Under the pieces are notes generated by a model that had not been told where the DNA came from, did not search any database, and saw only the letters and a program-made list of their open reading frames with translations. A stretch of DNA of 48,209 nt from Bacteroidota bacterium (lineage in GTDB: Bacteria > Bacteroidota > Ignavibacteria > Kapaibacteriales > UBA2268). A program made the translations under genes and the position numbers. Shown here piece after piece: positions 24,769 through 33,465 of the stretch (the stretch's first letter is position 1; each line of letters begins with the position of its first letter). The stretch spans positions 1 to 48,209 of the forward strand of contig JAJRPT010000117.1 of the NCBI GenBank assembly GCA_024280675.1. The letters are read 5' to 3'.

Positions 24769-25541
24769 TTGTGTGGCAGTATTAGTTCATTATAATATTT
24801 TTCTGCACGTGCTAGTTCTTGGGGTGAGTTAATGCCTTGAAGTTCTTCTATTCCAGCACCACTATGAGCTGAGACGCTCATTCCTTGCCTTAGGAATATT
24901 TCCACAATATCGGTCAGGTAATACTCGCCCTGAGCATTATCGTTCGACACTTTCTCAAGTGCTGAGAATAATTTTTGATTATCGACGAGAAAGACTCCGC
25001 TATTAATTTCTGTAGACTCTAATTCTTTTTCGCTGGCATCTTTTTGTTCAACAATTTTGATAAATTTCCCATTTTCGTCACGAATAATCCTACCATAGCC
25101 ATCGGGATTAGTAGTTATAGCCGATAGAACGGAAAGATCGAGCGAAAGTTCATTATGTTTATTTATTAGAATTGAAAGCGTGTTGGAGCGAAGCAGTGGC
25201 ACATCGCCCAGTAGAATTAGTGTAATCCCGTCAAAATCTTTTAAAATATCCCTACACATATTAACCGCATGCCCAGTTCCCAGTTGCTCATCTTGATAGG
25301 CAAAGCGAGTATTTTGCAGGCTCAATGATTGTGCAAAATCTTTTACTTTTTCTTTCATATACCCGATAACAAAAGTGATGGAGACGGGACGCAGATTGTG
25401 TGCTTGCCCGGCAACATGGGCCAGAAGCTCTTTGCCAGAAAGTCGCACCAGAACTTTTGGCACATCTGGGTTAAGCATTCTTTTTCCCTTGCCAGCAGCA
25501 AGAACTATGACCGAAATTGCTTTGTTTATTTTAATTGGCAT
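24765..25541 (-). CDS. GlmU-like UDP-GlcNAc pyrophosphorylase domain protein
   Basis: A 258-residue nucleotidyltransferase matching the N-terminal half of GlmU. Visible motifs are Leu-Ala-Ala-Gly-Lys-Gly-Lys-Arg-Met near residues 14-22, Gln-Leu-Gly-Thr-Gly-His-Ala near 86-92, Leu-Gly-Asp-Val-Pro-Leu-Leu near 112-118, Gly-Tyr-Gly-Arg-Ile near 149-153, Asn-Ser-Gly-Val-Phe near 181-185 and Asn-Ala-Gln-Gly-Glu-Tyr-Tyr-Leu-Thr-Asp near 202-211. It would join UTP and GlcNAc-1-phosphate (or a similar sugar phosphate). The left-handed beta-helix acetyltransferase half of GlmU is absent, so acetylation must be done elsewhere or before. It is the first gene of the minus-strand string and overlaps mce by 4 bp. 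Confidence 0.87.
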   Translation of the reverse strand: MPIKINKAISVIVLAAGKGKRMLNPDVPKVLVRLSGKELLAHVAGQAHNLRPVSITFVIGYMKEKVKDFAQSLSLQNTRFAYQDEQLGTGHAVNMCRDILKDFDGITLILLGDVPLLRSNTLSILINKHNELSLDLSVLSAITTNPDGYGRIIRDENGKFIKIVEQKDASEKELESTEINSGVFLVDNQKLFSALEKVSNDNAQGEYYLTDIVEIFLRQGMSVSAHSGAGIEELQGINSPQELARAEKYYNELILPHK

Positions 25542-25600
25542 ATTTTTGTATTTCCTGTTTTTACCTAAGCCTGCAATTTACGAAATAATGAATAATATAA

Positions 25601-27199
25601 ATGATATTACATAATTTCACATTAGAAAAGATTCTATCTCTTTGCTCAGGTCTTATTGGACTTTGCATCGGCGATATATTTTCGCAAGAAAAAGACACAA
25701 TCATCATAAATTTTGAAGGAATGGGCGGTACTTCATTCCTAGAAATTAGTTGTGACGGCAATTATTCTGGCATTTTCCTAAGAGATAATTTTGCAAGGGC
25801 GAAGAAGAACAGCGTAGATCTTTTCCCCTCGCTCACCGGCAAGCATCTTCTGGGCATGGAAATAATAAACAAAGACAGGATCATCAGATTAGAATTCGAG
25901 GGCACGTCACTGTATTTATTTTTATTTGGGCGAGGCACTAGCAGCATTTTATTGGCTGACGAAGACAAGAGAGTTATTGATTCATTTGGTGGAAATAATA
26001 TTATAATTGGAAGTGAGCTTAGTTTACCCGATAAGTTTCACAACAAGAAAGCAAATGCAAATATTTCTGATTTCATAAACGATTATATTTATTTGGGCAA
26101 ACATTATCTAAGACTATTTTTTGTATTGCATCCAGAATATAAGTCATTGATATTAAATGATATGGGCGAAAGAGTTAAAGAAGAAATTAGAAATGATATT
26201 GCTAATTTTAAGAATTTAGTTTTAATGTCGGAGAGTTCATTTTTATACAAAACTCCCAATGGATATTTATTTTCTCTTGTAGAGTTGCCTTTTCTTGACT
26301 CTCCATTTACCGAGCACGAGTCTTTATTTCGTGCAATATCCCTCAAAATATCATTTAGCAAGCGAGACAAAAGATTCAGCTCCCAGTACAAGCCGATTTT
26401 AGCTGACCTATCTCGGCAATTCAAAAGGGCAGAGAAGAATTACGCCTACGCCCTCGAGTATAAATCATCTAGGGAAAGAGAGTCTAAATACCGTCACTTT
26501 GGCGAATTACTTCTTAGCCAAGAAAATCAAAGGCAAGCAGTGGGCAAGAGTATAATTTTAAAGAATTGGGACGGTGTCGAGCAAGAAATCCAGACAGACT
26601 CTAAATTGAATATTTTGCAAAACGCAATGAAATATTTCAAGAAATCCAAAAGAGCAAAACTTGAGGCGGAAAACAAACAGAAAAATCTCTTGAAATTTAA
26701 ACAGAAAAGAGACCTTTGCTTTGCGGCGAAATCGGAAATTGATGAGATTAGCGAATTAAAATCATTGAATAAATTTGTGATAAAATATGAGAAGGTGCTA
26801 AATTTGCATAAAAGTAACGAAGATAAAACCCCTGCTCAGAAGTTTAGGCATTTCAATGTTGAGGGCTGGGATTTCTATGTTGGACGCAATGCCAAGAACA
26901 ATGACGAACTCACCACTGGATTTGCCAAAGCTCGGGACCTTTGGTTTCACGCGCGTGGAGCGAGTGGTTCTCACTGTGTTCTGAGCGTAAACACAAAGGA
27001 GCGAGTTCCCAAAAACATCATCAAAAAATGTGCAGAGATTTCGGCATATTATTCAGGCTCACGAAATGCAAAATACACTCCTGTAATTTATGTGGAGAAA
27101 AAACACGTACGCAAGCCAAAGGGTGCCAACCCAGGCTCAGTATTTGTCTTGCGTGAGGAGGTGATTATGGTCGAGCCAAGGCTTCCTAATATTGACTAA
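25601..27199 (+). CDS. rqcH: NFACT-family ribosome quality control protein RqcH
   Basis: A 532-residue NFACT protein (Rqc2/RqcH/FbpA family). It has an N-terminal NFACT-N domain with an Asp-Arg pair at residues 92-93 in Lys-Asp-Arg-Ile-Ile-Arg-Leu, matching the conserved DR motif needed for alanine tailing. A central coiled coil spans about residues 270-390. The C-terminal NFACT-R domain (about 415-530) holds Tyr-Val-Gly-Arg-Asn-Ala and Leu-Trp-Phe-His-Ala-Arg-Gly-Ala-Ser-Gly-Ser-His. RqcH recruits tRNA-Ala to stalled 50S subunits to add poly-alanine tails. It is divergent from the GlmU-like gene with 59 bp between them, and convergent to the small unknown gene downstream. Confidence 0.9.
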   Translation: MILHNFTLEKILSLCSGLIGLCIGDIFSQEKDTIIINFEGMGGTSFLEISCDGNYSGIFLRDNFARAKKNSVDLFPSLTGKHLLGMEIINKDRIIRLEFEGTSLYLFLFGRGTSSILLADEDKRVIDSFGGNNIIIGSELSLPDKFHNKKANANISDFINDYIYLGKHYLRLFFVLHPEYKSLILNDMGERVKEEIRNDIANFKNLVLMSESSFLYKTPNGYLFSLVELPFLDSPFTEHESLFRAISLKISFSKRDKRFSSQYKPILADLSRQFKRAEKNYAYALEYKSSRERESKYRHFGELLLSQENQRQAVGKSIILKNWDGVEQEIQTDSKLNILQNAMKYFKKSKRAKLEAENKQKNLLKFKQKRDLCFAAKSEIDEISELKSLNKFVIKYEKVLNLHKSNEDKTPAQKFRHFNVEGWDFYVGRNAKNNDELTTGFAKARDLWFHARGASGSHCVLSVNTKERVPKNIIKKCAEISAYYSGSRNAKYTPVIYVEKKHVRKPKGANPGSVFVLREEVIMVEPRLPNID

Positions 27200-27245
27200 A
27201 ATATTAACTAAAGATAAAAAGACTCAAGCCGTATCTACTTTTTTT

Positions 27246-27536
27246 TCATTCGTCGTATGAATAGCTTGCAAGTTTTTTTGCAAATATTTTAAATTTATTT
27301 CCCAGCAGAGAATTTGCCAGCTTGTCATCGGAGTCGATTAATTTAATTGTCCATTTAGAGATTGCCTCCACATTTGGTTTATTCTCAGAGAAGACCAAGA
27401 GAAACTCTTGAATTTTAAGATATTCTTTAATCAGCAAATCCAAAGAGGGTGATTTCTTGTATTTTTGTCTTTCCACAAGAGAGGCTCTGAGCAAAATATT
27501 AATTTCGATTGCAATTTGTATATTTTCGTTGGCCAT
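27246..27536 (-). CDS. Small helical protein of unknown function
   Basis: A 96-residue predicted all-helical soluble protein with no cysteine and no motif I recognise. I use the ATG at 27536 (Met-Ala-Asn-Glu-Asn), 7 bp after the rhomboid gene stop; an upstream ATG at 27563 would overlap that gene by 20 bp and add an unlikely leader. It is the last gene of the minus-strand cluster that includes the rhomboid, the 687-residue protein, the HATPase and the barrel protein. It ends close to the convergent rqcH gene, and the 46-bp gap carries only a T-rich stretch near 27238-27246. Confidence 0.65.
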   Translation of the reverse strand: MANENIQIAIEINILLRASLVERQKYKKSPSLDLLIKEYLKIQEFLLVFSENKPNVEAISKWTIKLIDSDDKLANSLLGNKFKIFAKKLASYSYDE

Positions 27537-27543
27537 AATAAAC

Positions 27544-28158
27544 TCAGAACATATTTTGAACATTAGTTAAGAAAAACTCAACTATCCCAGGTAGCAATAT
27601 AACAGTAATTACAATACCAGCCAAAGCTCCCCACAAGTGAGCCGAGTGATTGATATTATCTTGTGCATTACGAGCCGCATACCAGCACCAAACTAAGTAG
27701 AGAAGAGCAAATATTGGTGCGGGGATTCCAATGGGAAATATCATAAGATGTATCTTGCTAGTTGGCACAAAAAGTATGGCAGAGAAAAGCACACCAGCTA
27801 TTGCGCCCGATGCCCCTAGGCTATGGTAGCTTGGGTCATCTTTGTGTTTTATGAGCGATGGGATGTCGGCAATAATAAGCGAGCCGAGGTAAATTATTAG
27901 GAAATTGAGCGAACCCGCCATTTGTTCTAATTTGAATGCAAAGAAGAAAAATGTCATCATATTGAACATCAGATGAAAAAGGTCGGCATGAATAAAACCA
28001 GAGCTAATCAGATTATACCAGCGATTTTTCCTAAAAACAGAATATGGGTGAAGCAGAAATCTGTCAAAAGTCTGAGGCGAGCGGTATATTGCATTGAGGC
28101 TAATGGCAATAGTCAGCACGAAAATAATTGTTGAGACTGGAGAGTTTACTAGATCCAT
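27544..28158 (-). CDS. Rhomboid family intramembrane serine protease
   Basis: A 204-residue six-helix membrane protein. The catalytic serine motif is Gly-Ala-Ser-Gly-Ala near residues 107-111, and the catalytic histidine lies in His-Ser-Ala-His-Leu-Trp-Gly-Ala near 173-180. The family Phe-Ile-His-Ala-Asp-Leu-Phe-His-Leu-Met-Phe-Asn-Met motif is near residues 55-67. Rhomboids cleave membrane proteins inside or beside the bilayer. It lies 18 bp downstream of the 687-residue membrane protein, which makes that protein or the barrel protein conceivable substrates, but nothing in the sequence proves this. Confidence 0.93.
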   Translation of the reverse strand: MDLVNSPVSTIIFVLTIAISLNAIYRSPQTFDRFLLHPYSVFRKNRWYNLISSGFIHADLFHLMFNMMTFFFFAFKLEQMAGSLNFLIIYLGSLIIADIPSLIKHKDDPSYHSLGASGAIAGVLFSAILFVPTSKIHLMIFPIGIPAPIFALLYLVWCWYAARNAQDNINHSAHLWGALAGIVITVILLPGIVEFFLTNVQNMF

Positions 28159-28176
28159 AAAGTTTGTTTTAGTTTG

Positions 28177-30240
28177 TTAATCAGAGTAAAAAGGCTCGGA
28201 CAGTTTCCTTCCCAGCTCACCGATAGTTATATTATAATTTGCAATATCGGTAGAAAGCTCAGTTAATTTTGCTGAATTAGCAGTCATATCGGCTCTTACG
28301 ATATTTATCTCAGCAATAATTTCGTCTGACCCTTCGGAATTATTTTTAATTTCGGATTTAATCCTTCCAATTACATTTTCATTTCTGTTGTATTTCCATA
28401 TCCTAAACACCCCTTTTGACATCGCAATCGTTAGTCCAATTCCTATAATCCCACAAGAAATTACAAGTGGCAAGCTGGAGAGGAAAATTGAAGATAGGTC
28501 CACCATGAAAAAGAGCTCAAGGGTCGTAAGAACAACTAAAGTAACTCCAAGTGCAAACAAAGCAGTTACTAATTTCTCAGATTTTGGTTTTTCGTAAGCA
28601 GCGATTTCTTGTTTTAGATTAATTGCAACATTTTCAATTTTTAATAATTGTTTACTGAGATTTTCTAGTGTTTGATCTAGGCTCTTATTTTTTTCATTAA
28701 TATTTTCAATCTGTTTATTCACTGTTGAGATTTCTGAGCGGTATTGAGTGAGCATCACGTCGAAGTCATTTTTTGTAGCATTCCAAATTGAGGCAACCAT
28801 TTCTTTTTTTGCAAAATATTTATCTCCATCAGCAAACTCATTATATTTCAATAGTTTAGTGCGATCACTTGAACCAAGTGTCATTGTGAATTCATTATTT
28901 GAGAACAATTTTTTCTGCGAATCTATTATCGAATTAATTTTATCAGCATCTTCGAGATACGCCTTTGAGATTGCATTTTCTTTATCGAAATTTTTAAAAT
29001 AAGCTAGGTTTCTTAAAAAATCAAAATCATCACCACTTCCTTCTGCAATACTTGCTACATCTTCATAGGCGGTGGCTCTGATTGTTAAATCTTCGTAGAA
29101 ATCTTCTTCGGTTCGAGAAATTATTTCTTTAATTAGAAATTTATAAAAGGGCAATAGTGTATACTTATTTCCATCTTGATAGAAATACTCACTATTCTCA
29201 TTTACAAATCTCAGAATCTCATCTTTTGAATGGTATTTTTCAATATTGTCAAATATTTTTAGCGAAGCACTCGACACCTGGCTAACAAATGCCGAACAAA
29301 GCAAAAAATAAGCCTCATTTCCAGAGAAAGGATAGAGCAAATCATTTCTAATCTTAATCAAAAAGTCTTTATCAGTTCCACCGAAGTCACTAGGTCTTTC
29401 AGAAATCTCTTGAAAGAACAATCTTGAGGATTCTTCTGTGTAATCTTTGCTTAGCAAATCCACACCACAAGCAATCGTCTCTGCCTCAAAACCAACATCA
29501 CTTTTCCTAGAGCTTGTAATTATTTTAATATCGAGCAAATCTTTTGGCAGAAAGTCCTTGTCTTCAATGTCGATATCAAAGGATATAAATTCGCCAAAAG
29601 ATATTTTATTAATACATTTCTCCAGAGTTGGAACTAGTGTCTGGCTTAGTTTTTGGAAATAATTATCACATTTGGCAATCCAGATGACAATTCTTGGCTT
29701 ATTCTCATTTTTTTTACTGAGCAAGAGTTCTTCTTGGCTCTTATTTGGATAGAATATGTTTAGCAAATCAATGACAAGAGCTTCGGCAATAAGTTCGGCA
29801 AACTGCTCAATCATTCTCAGGTCACTTTTCCGAATCAACACATTGGAGAGTGATTCAAACAGTCCTTCTGGTTTGCCACCCACATTAGTTAAATCCACAA
29901 AAGACATTGTCTTCCTAAGGAGTTCCTCATTAGATTCATTCAGTATATTTAGTATTTCGCCGAACCGTTTCTTATTTGCCAGTGAATTTGTAAAATGCTC
30001 AGAGTTTTGGCTCAGAGCGGGGATAAGCTCGTACACATTTTCAATATTAGAGACAAAAGCTCCAGCGAGTAAATCGATTTCATTGTTTTTTTGTAGTGCT
30101 TCTAAACCTGAGTGCAGTATTTCATTTTTGCCACTTAGGAAACCACCCCAAATGTGGATATTAACAGTCTTATCATCTTTGATTAGCCCCTCAAGGATTC
30201 TGGCATTATCATTAAATATTTTTTCTATCTCTTCCATCAT
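28177..30240 (-). CDS. 687-residue membrane/coiled-coil protein with degenerate Walker A
   Basis: I do not recognise a family. Residues 32-39 read Gly-Gly-Phe-Leu-Ser-Gly-Lys-Asn after a beta-strand-like Val-Asn-Ile-His-Ile-Trp, which resembles a P-loop with Asn in place of the usual Ser/Thr. A hydrophobic strand ending in Lys-Cys-Asp near residues 184-194 could be a Walker B or NKxD-like element. The middle third is helical and acidic. A coiled coil spans about 490-550, two hydrophobic segments lie near 556-578 and 585-612, and a second coiled coil runs to the C-terminus. A membrane-anchored, STAND-like or dynamin-like NTPase is possible, but the protein may have lost NTP binding. It lies between an RsbW-like HATPase (50 bp upstream) and the rhomboid. 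Confidence 0.7.
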   Translation of the reverse strand: MMEEIEKIFNDNARILEGLIKDDKTVNIHIWGGFLSGKNEILHSGLEALQKNNEIDLLAGAFVSNIENVYELIPALSQNSEHFTNSLANKKRFGEILNILNESNEELLRKTMSFVDLTNVGGKPEGLFESLSNVLIRKSDLRMIEQFAELIAEALVIDLLNIFYPNKSQEELLLSKKNENKPRIVIWIAKCDNYFQKLSQTLVPTLEKCINKISFGEFISFDIDIEDKDFLPKDLLDIKIITSSRKSDVGFEAETIACGVDLLSKDYTEESSRLFFQEISERPSDFGGTDKDFLIKIRNDLLYPFSGNEAYFLLCSAFVSQVSSASLKIFDNIEKYHSKDEILRFVNENSEYFYQDGNKYTLLPFYKFLIKEIISRTEEDFYEDLTIRATAYEDVASIAEGSGDDFDFLRNLAYFKNFDKENAISKAYLEDADKINSIIDSQKKLFSNNEFTMTLGSSDRTKLLKYNEFADGDKYFAKKEMVASIWNATKNDFDVMLTQYRSEISTVNKQIENINEKNKSLDQTLENLSKQLLKIENVAINLKQEIAAYEKPKSEKLVTALFALGVTLVVLTTLELFFMVDLSSIFLSSLPLVISCGIIGIGLTIAMSKGVFRIWKYNRNENVIGRIKSEIKNNSEGSDEIIAEINIVRADMTANSAKLTELSTDIANYNITIGELGRKLSEPFYSD

Positions 30241-30289
30241 CCAAAATAAAGAAAGAAGCTGAGAAATATCAAAATAAAAATGAAAATGT

Positions 30290-30697
30290 TTATATCTTAA
30301 ATTTCACTTCAATGAAACTCAGTTCGTTTTTCTTGTAGACTGAGAAAGCATCGCTTAGATTCTTCATCAAGAAAACCCCTCTTCCTCCTTCTTTTAGTAG
30401 ATTCTCAGGTTGTCTTGGGTCAGCAATAGCACTTGCGTCAAAGCCTTCTCCTTGGTCGGAGATTTTGCAAGAGATCCATTCTCCGTCGAATTCTAATTTG
30501 ACGCCAATAAATTTATTCTCATCATAGCAATTCCCATGGCAGAGAGCATTGTTTAGCCCTTCGGTCACTACAAGCATGAGCTTATAAAATAATTCATCAC
30601 CAATAGTGGTTTTACTTTTAAAATCTTGGAACACAGGCTCGAATATTTTTACAATATCTTTGTTGCTTGCCGCCTGAAAATATTCTGAGTATATCAT
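30290..30697 (-). CDS. RsbW-like ATP-binding protein (anti-sigma/serine kinase family)
   Basis: A 135-residue stand-alone HATPase_c domain of the GHKL fold. The N box is Glu-Gly-Leu-Asn-Asn-Ala-Leu-Cys-His-Gly near residues 46-55, G1 is Asp-Gln-Gly-Glu-Gly-Phe-Asp near 81-87 and G2 is Gly-Gly-Arg-Gly-Val-Phe-Leu-Met near 104-111. Such short proteins act as anti-sigma factors or serine kinases of anti-anti-sigma factors in partner-switching networks. No STAS-domain partner, PP2C phosphatase or sigma factor gene is nearby, so its target is not visible. It lies 3 bp downstream of the barrel gene, which implies a shared transcript. Confidence 0.9.
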   Translation of the reverse strand: MIYSEYFQAASNKDIVKIFEPVFQDFKSKTTIGDELFYKLMLVVTEGLNNALCHGNCYDENKFIGVKLEFDGEWISCKISDQGEGFDASAIADPRQPENLLKEGGRGVFLMKNLSDAFSVYKKNELSFIEVKFKI

Positions 30698-30700
30698 ATC

Positions 30701-32515
30701 TTAGATGCCTATTTCAGTATTTAGATTAATATTTGGGACGGTCATAAACTTTTCACTATTGCCGTCCAAACGAAACTCAAGCCACGATTTGAGGCTCAGC
30801 TTCCACTTGTCAAAAACCCTCAGCACTATTTCTGCCTCCGGACCAAAGGAATCAACATTTGAGTTCACCACCCCGTCACGCAGGAGGAAGTATCTCAAAC
30901 CAATTCCGAACAAATCTTCATTTTCATTTTTGTAATATAATAAAGACCTTAAAATAAATTCTTCTTTTTTGTTATTAATAGTTTGAGTGAAGCTTTTCTT
31001 GTCATAATCACCCGATTCTCTATAGTGGTAGTAGTATTCAATATGAATTGGGAATCTCTCCTTGAGTGTCACCGTAATTGAATCAGAGACAAAGAATCTT
31101 CTTATTGCCTTGCCCGAATATTTTTCGGACAGACTGGGAAAATCTTTACTCAAATACTCAACCGAGATTCCAATCTTTGGTTTGAGACTAACCCTATTAT
31201 AATTATAATAAAACCCTGCGTCGAGAAGCAAAGTTTGCAACACATTATTGCCAGCCGAGTATTCTTTTTTTAGCCAGACAATATGCTGCAAGCGTGAACC
31301 CAGCTTAAAAACACTAGAGAACAAGGGGCTGTAGTGCTTAATGTAGAAGAGCTCAGCACTGGCAAGCAACCTATCGCTATCCGAATTTTCATTATCACTT
31401 GGAGTGTCTTCTTTGCTTGATTTGTACGAGACATTTATTCCAATAGTATCGGCAATGCTTATTTTATATTTAAATTTATTTGCAATCAATATCTCAAAAA
31501 TTTCTTTATCACGCTCACGCGCATTTTTTTTAAGCAAAGACTTTTTATTCTCATCGGTGGAAGTGATTGAATTGATGAACGATCTTGAGTTCATTTCTAT
31601 TGTAAGCCTATTGCTTAAAAATTTTAGGTCTAAGTCTAAATTATTTGAAAATTTTAATACATCTTCGATATTGGTGGTATTTTGGTAGTGAATATCTTTT
31701 TGTTCATCGCCAAAGATAGGGACATTCTTACTATATTTTCCACTACTATAATATAGACTAAACTGGCTACTAACATTATTGCCCAGTCTAAAGGCGAGCT
31801 TTGTGCCTATATTGTAGAGCTTTTGTTTTTTTTCTTGAATAACTGGATTGTTTTCATTTACGGAGCCAATTATTCTATCATTATCCAAGTTTTTCAGATC
31901 AAAATAAACTCCTATTCTGTCGTCTGGAGAAAACAATTTCTGAGTCGATAGCCTCACATCATGCAGTGAATAATTTCTGTTAAAGCTTCTATTTATTTTA
32001 TTGTAGTTATATTTTGCATCGGTGTGATAGCCTGAGTATTTATTACTTGTTTCGAGTTCAAGTCTCCCAGCATTGGAGAATGAATTGAATCCCAAAATTT
32101 GTTGAAATTCTTTTCCATAATAAAAATTTGCAGATGAATTTTCCAGAGCTAGCCCAAAGCCTATCAGATTTTTATTTTCTACAAGTGAGACATTATTTGT
32201 TTTCACATCTCCGTTATATTTTATGTCGTTGTAGGATTTCAGTGCAAAATAATCTGTGATATTGTATCCAAACTGTGAATTTGCCAAGAGTTCCTCCGGG
32301 ATAGTATTGCTATTAATCAACCCCGATGCAGAGTAAGTTGCCTTGCCTATATTATTGAACGTGTTATTGCCCAAGCTAAGTTCTAGCATTGTTTGATGGT
32401 TCAGATAATTAGAGTAAACATTAGAGTTAGAGCTTAAATAACTGAGACTGTCGCCGGAGTGCAACAAAGCCACATTTATCAGCATACTAAGGCTTACAAT
32501 TATCAGTTTACCCAT
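30701..32515 (-). CDS. Exported, probable outer-membrane beta-barrel protein of unknown family
   Basis: A 604-residue protein with an N-terminal signal peptide (Gly-Lys-Leu then a hydrophobic core to about residue 22). The rest consists of alternating polar/hydrophobic strands rich in Asn, Ser, Tyr and Lys, without cysteines or a recognisable enzymatic motif. Repeated aromatic residues at strand ends fit an outer-membrane barrel, but I cannot name a family, and the final residue is Ile rather than the usual Phe. It is the first gene of the five-gene minus-strand cluster, divergent from tatC with about 100 bp between them. Confidence 0.65.
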   Translation of the reverse strand: MGKLIIVSLSMLINVALLHSGDSLSYLSSNSNVYSNYLNHQTMLELSLGNNTFNNIGKATYSASGLINSNTIPEELLANSQFGYNITDYFALKSYNDIKYNGDVKTNNVSLVENKNLIGFGLALENSSANFYYGKEFQQILGFNSFSNAGRLELETSNKYSGYHTDAKYNYNKINRSFNRNYSLHDVRLSTQKLFSPDDRIGVYFDLKNLDNDRIIGSVNENNPVIQEKKQKLYNIGTKLAFRLGNNVSSQFSLYYSSGKYSKNVPIFGDEQKDIHYQNTTNIEDVLKFSNNLDLDLKFLSNRLTIEMNSRSFINSITSTDENKKSLLKKNARERDKEIFEILIANKFKYKISIADTIGINVSYKSSKEDTPSDNENSDSDRLLASAELFYIKHYSPLFSSVFKLGSRLQHIVWLKKEYSAGNNVLQTLLLDAGFYYNYNRVSLKPKIGISVEYLSKDFPSLSEKYSGKAIRRFFVSDSITVTLKERFPIHIEYYYHYRESGDYDKKSFTQTINNKKEEFILRSLLYYKNENEDLFGIGLRYFLLRDGVVNSNVDSFGPEAEIVLRVFDKWKLSLKSWLEFRLDGNSEKFMTVPNINLNTEIGI

Positions 32516-32619
32516 TGTGAGAATTATTAATTATTTGATTGGCAAGTCCGTCTGGTGCTAATATAGATATTAATTGCTAATTTTGAATTTAAAAGAAATG
32601 AAAAAAATGATAATACTTA

Positions 32620-33465
32620 TTGCCGAAGGAGTACAGGGGCATCAACCCAAAGAAAGAAAATAGCGATGACAAAGGGCTCGACCAAGGCGGGAAAGCTGAA
32701 CAGTCCGAACTGGACGAGGGCACTAGAAACCCCGAGGGCATGGGCTTTTTCGACCACATTGGAGAGTTACGCAAGTCAATTCTTTGGGCTGTGTTCTTTG
32801 TTGGATTGGGTTGTGTAGTTTCTGGATTTTTCATAACAGAGATAATAGAGAAGATTCTCATTGGCCCGGCACTCGACGCCGGGATAGACCTTCAGAACCT
32901 CCGAACGATGGGGCAGCCATTTCTTTATTTCAAGATAATACTTTATGCTGGATTTATTATTGCATTCCCGATGGTAGTGTGGCAGATTTGGAAATTTATA
33001 GAACCAGCACTCTATAAAAACGAAAAGAGTTGGGCACGCTGGATAACATTTTTTACAACAATTTGTTTTCTCACAGGCATTGTCTTCGCATATTATGTCA
33101 TGGTACCATCCCTTCTTGCATTTACGGCAAGCTTTGGCTCGGAGAAGATAAAGAACATAATAGACATTACCGACTATTTTTCCTTTATTACATTGCAGCT
33201 CATAGCCTCTGGTTTATTTTTTGAACTACCTATGGTATCTTTTGTATTGTCACGTGCTGGGCTTTTGACTCCTGGGTTTATGCGTCGCTACAGAAAGCAC
33301 TCGATAGTCGTGATTTTGCTAATTGCTGCAATAATCACTCCTAGTCCTGATCCTTTCAATCAAATGATAGTAGCCGTACCGATATACCTTTTGTATGAGC
33401 TGAGCATATTAATTTCAAAAATTGCATTGAACAGATATTTAAAAAATAAAACTGATAATTTATGA
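32620..33465 (+). CDS. tatC: Sec-independent protein translocase subunit TatC
   Basis: A six-helix inner-membrane protein, 281 residues from the TTG at 32620 or 241 from the ATG at 32740. The family start Gly-Phe-Phe-Asp-His-Ile-Gly-Glu-Leu-Arg lies directly after the ATG at 32740. The frame between TTG and ATG is open, hydrophilic and richer in G+C than intergenic DNA here, so a polar N-terminal extension is possible. Other landmarks are Trp-Lys-Phe-Ile-Glu-Pro-Ala-Leu-Tyr and the Thr-Pro-Ser-Pro-Asp-Pro-Phe-Asn-Gln segment near the end. TatC binds twin-arginine signal peptides. No tatA/B gene is visible in the window. A TAnnTTTG match at 32578-32585 is a candidate promoter. The end overlaps the next gene by 4 bp. 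Confidence 0.93.
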   Translation: MPKEYRGINPKKENSDDKGLDQGGKAEQSELDEGTRNPEGMGFFDHIGELRKSILWAVFFVGLGCVVSGFFITEIIEKILIGPALDAGIDLQNLRTMGQPFLYFKIILYAGFIIAFPMVVWQIWKFIEPALYKNEKSWARWITFFTTICFLTGIVFAYYVMVPSLLAFTASFGSEKIKNIIDITDYFSFITLQLIASGLFFELPMVSFVLSRAGLLTPGFMRRYRKHSIVVILLIAAIITPSPDPFNQMIVAVPIYLLYELSILISKIALNRYLKNKTDNL

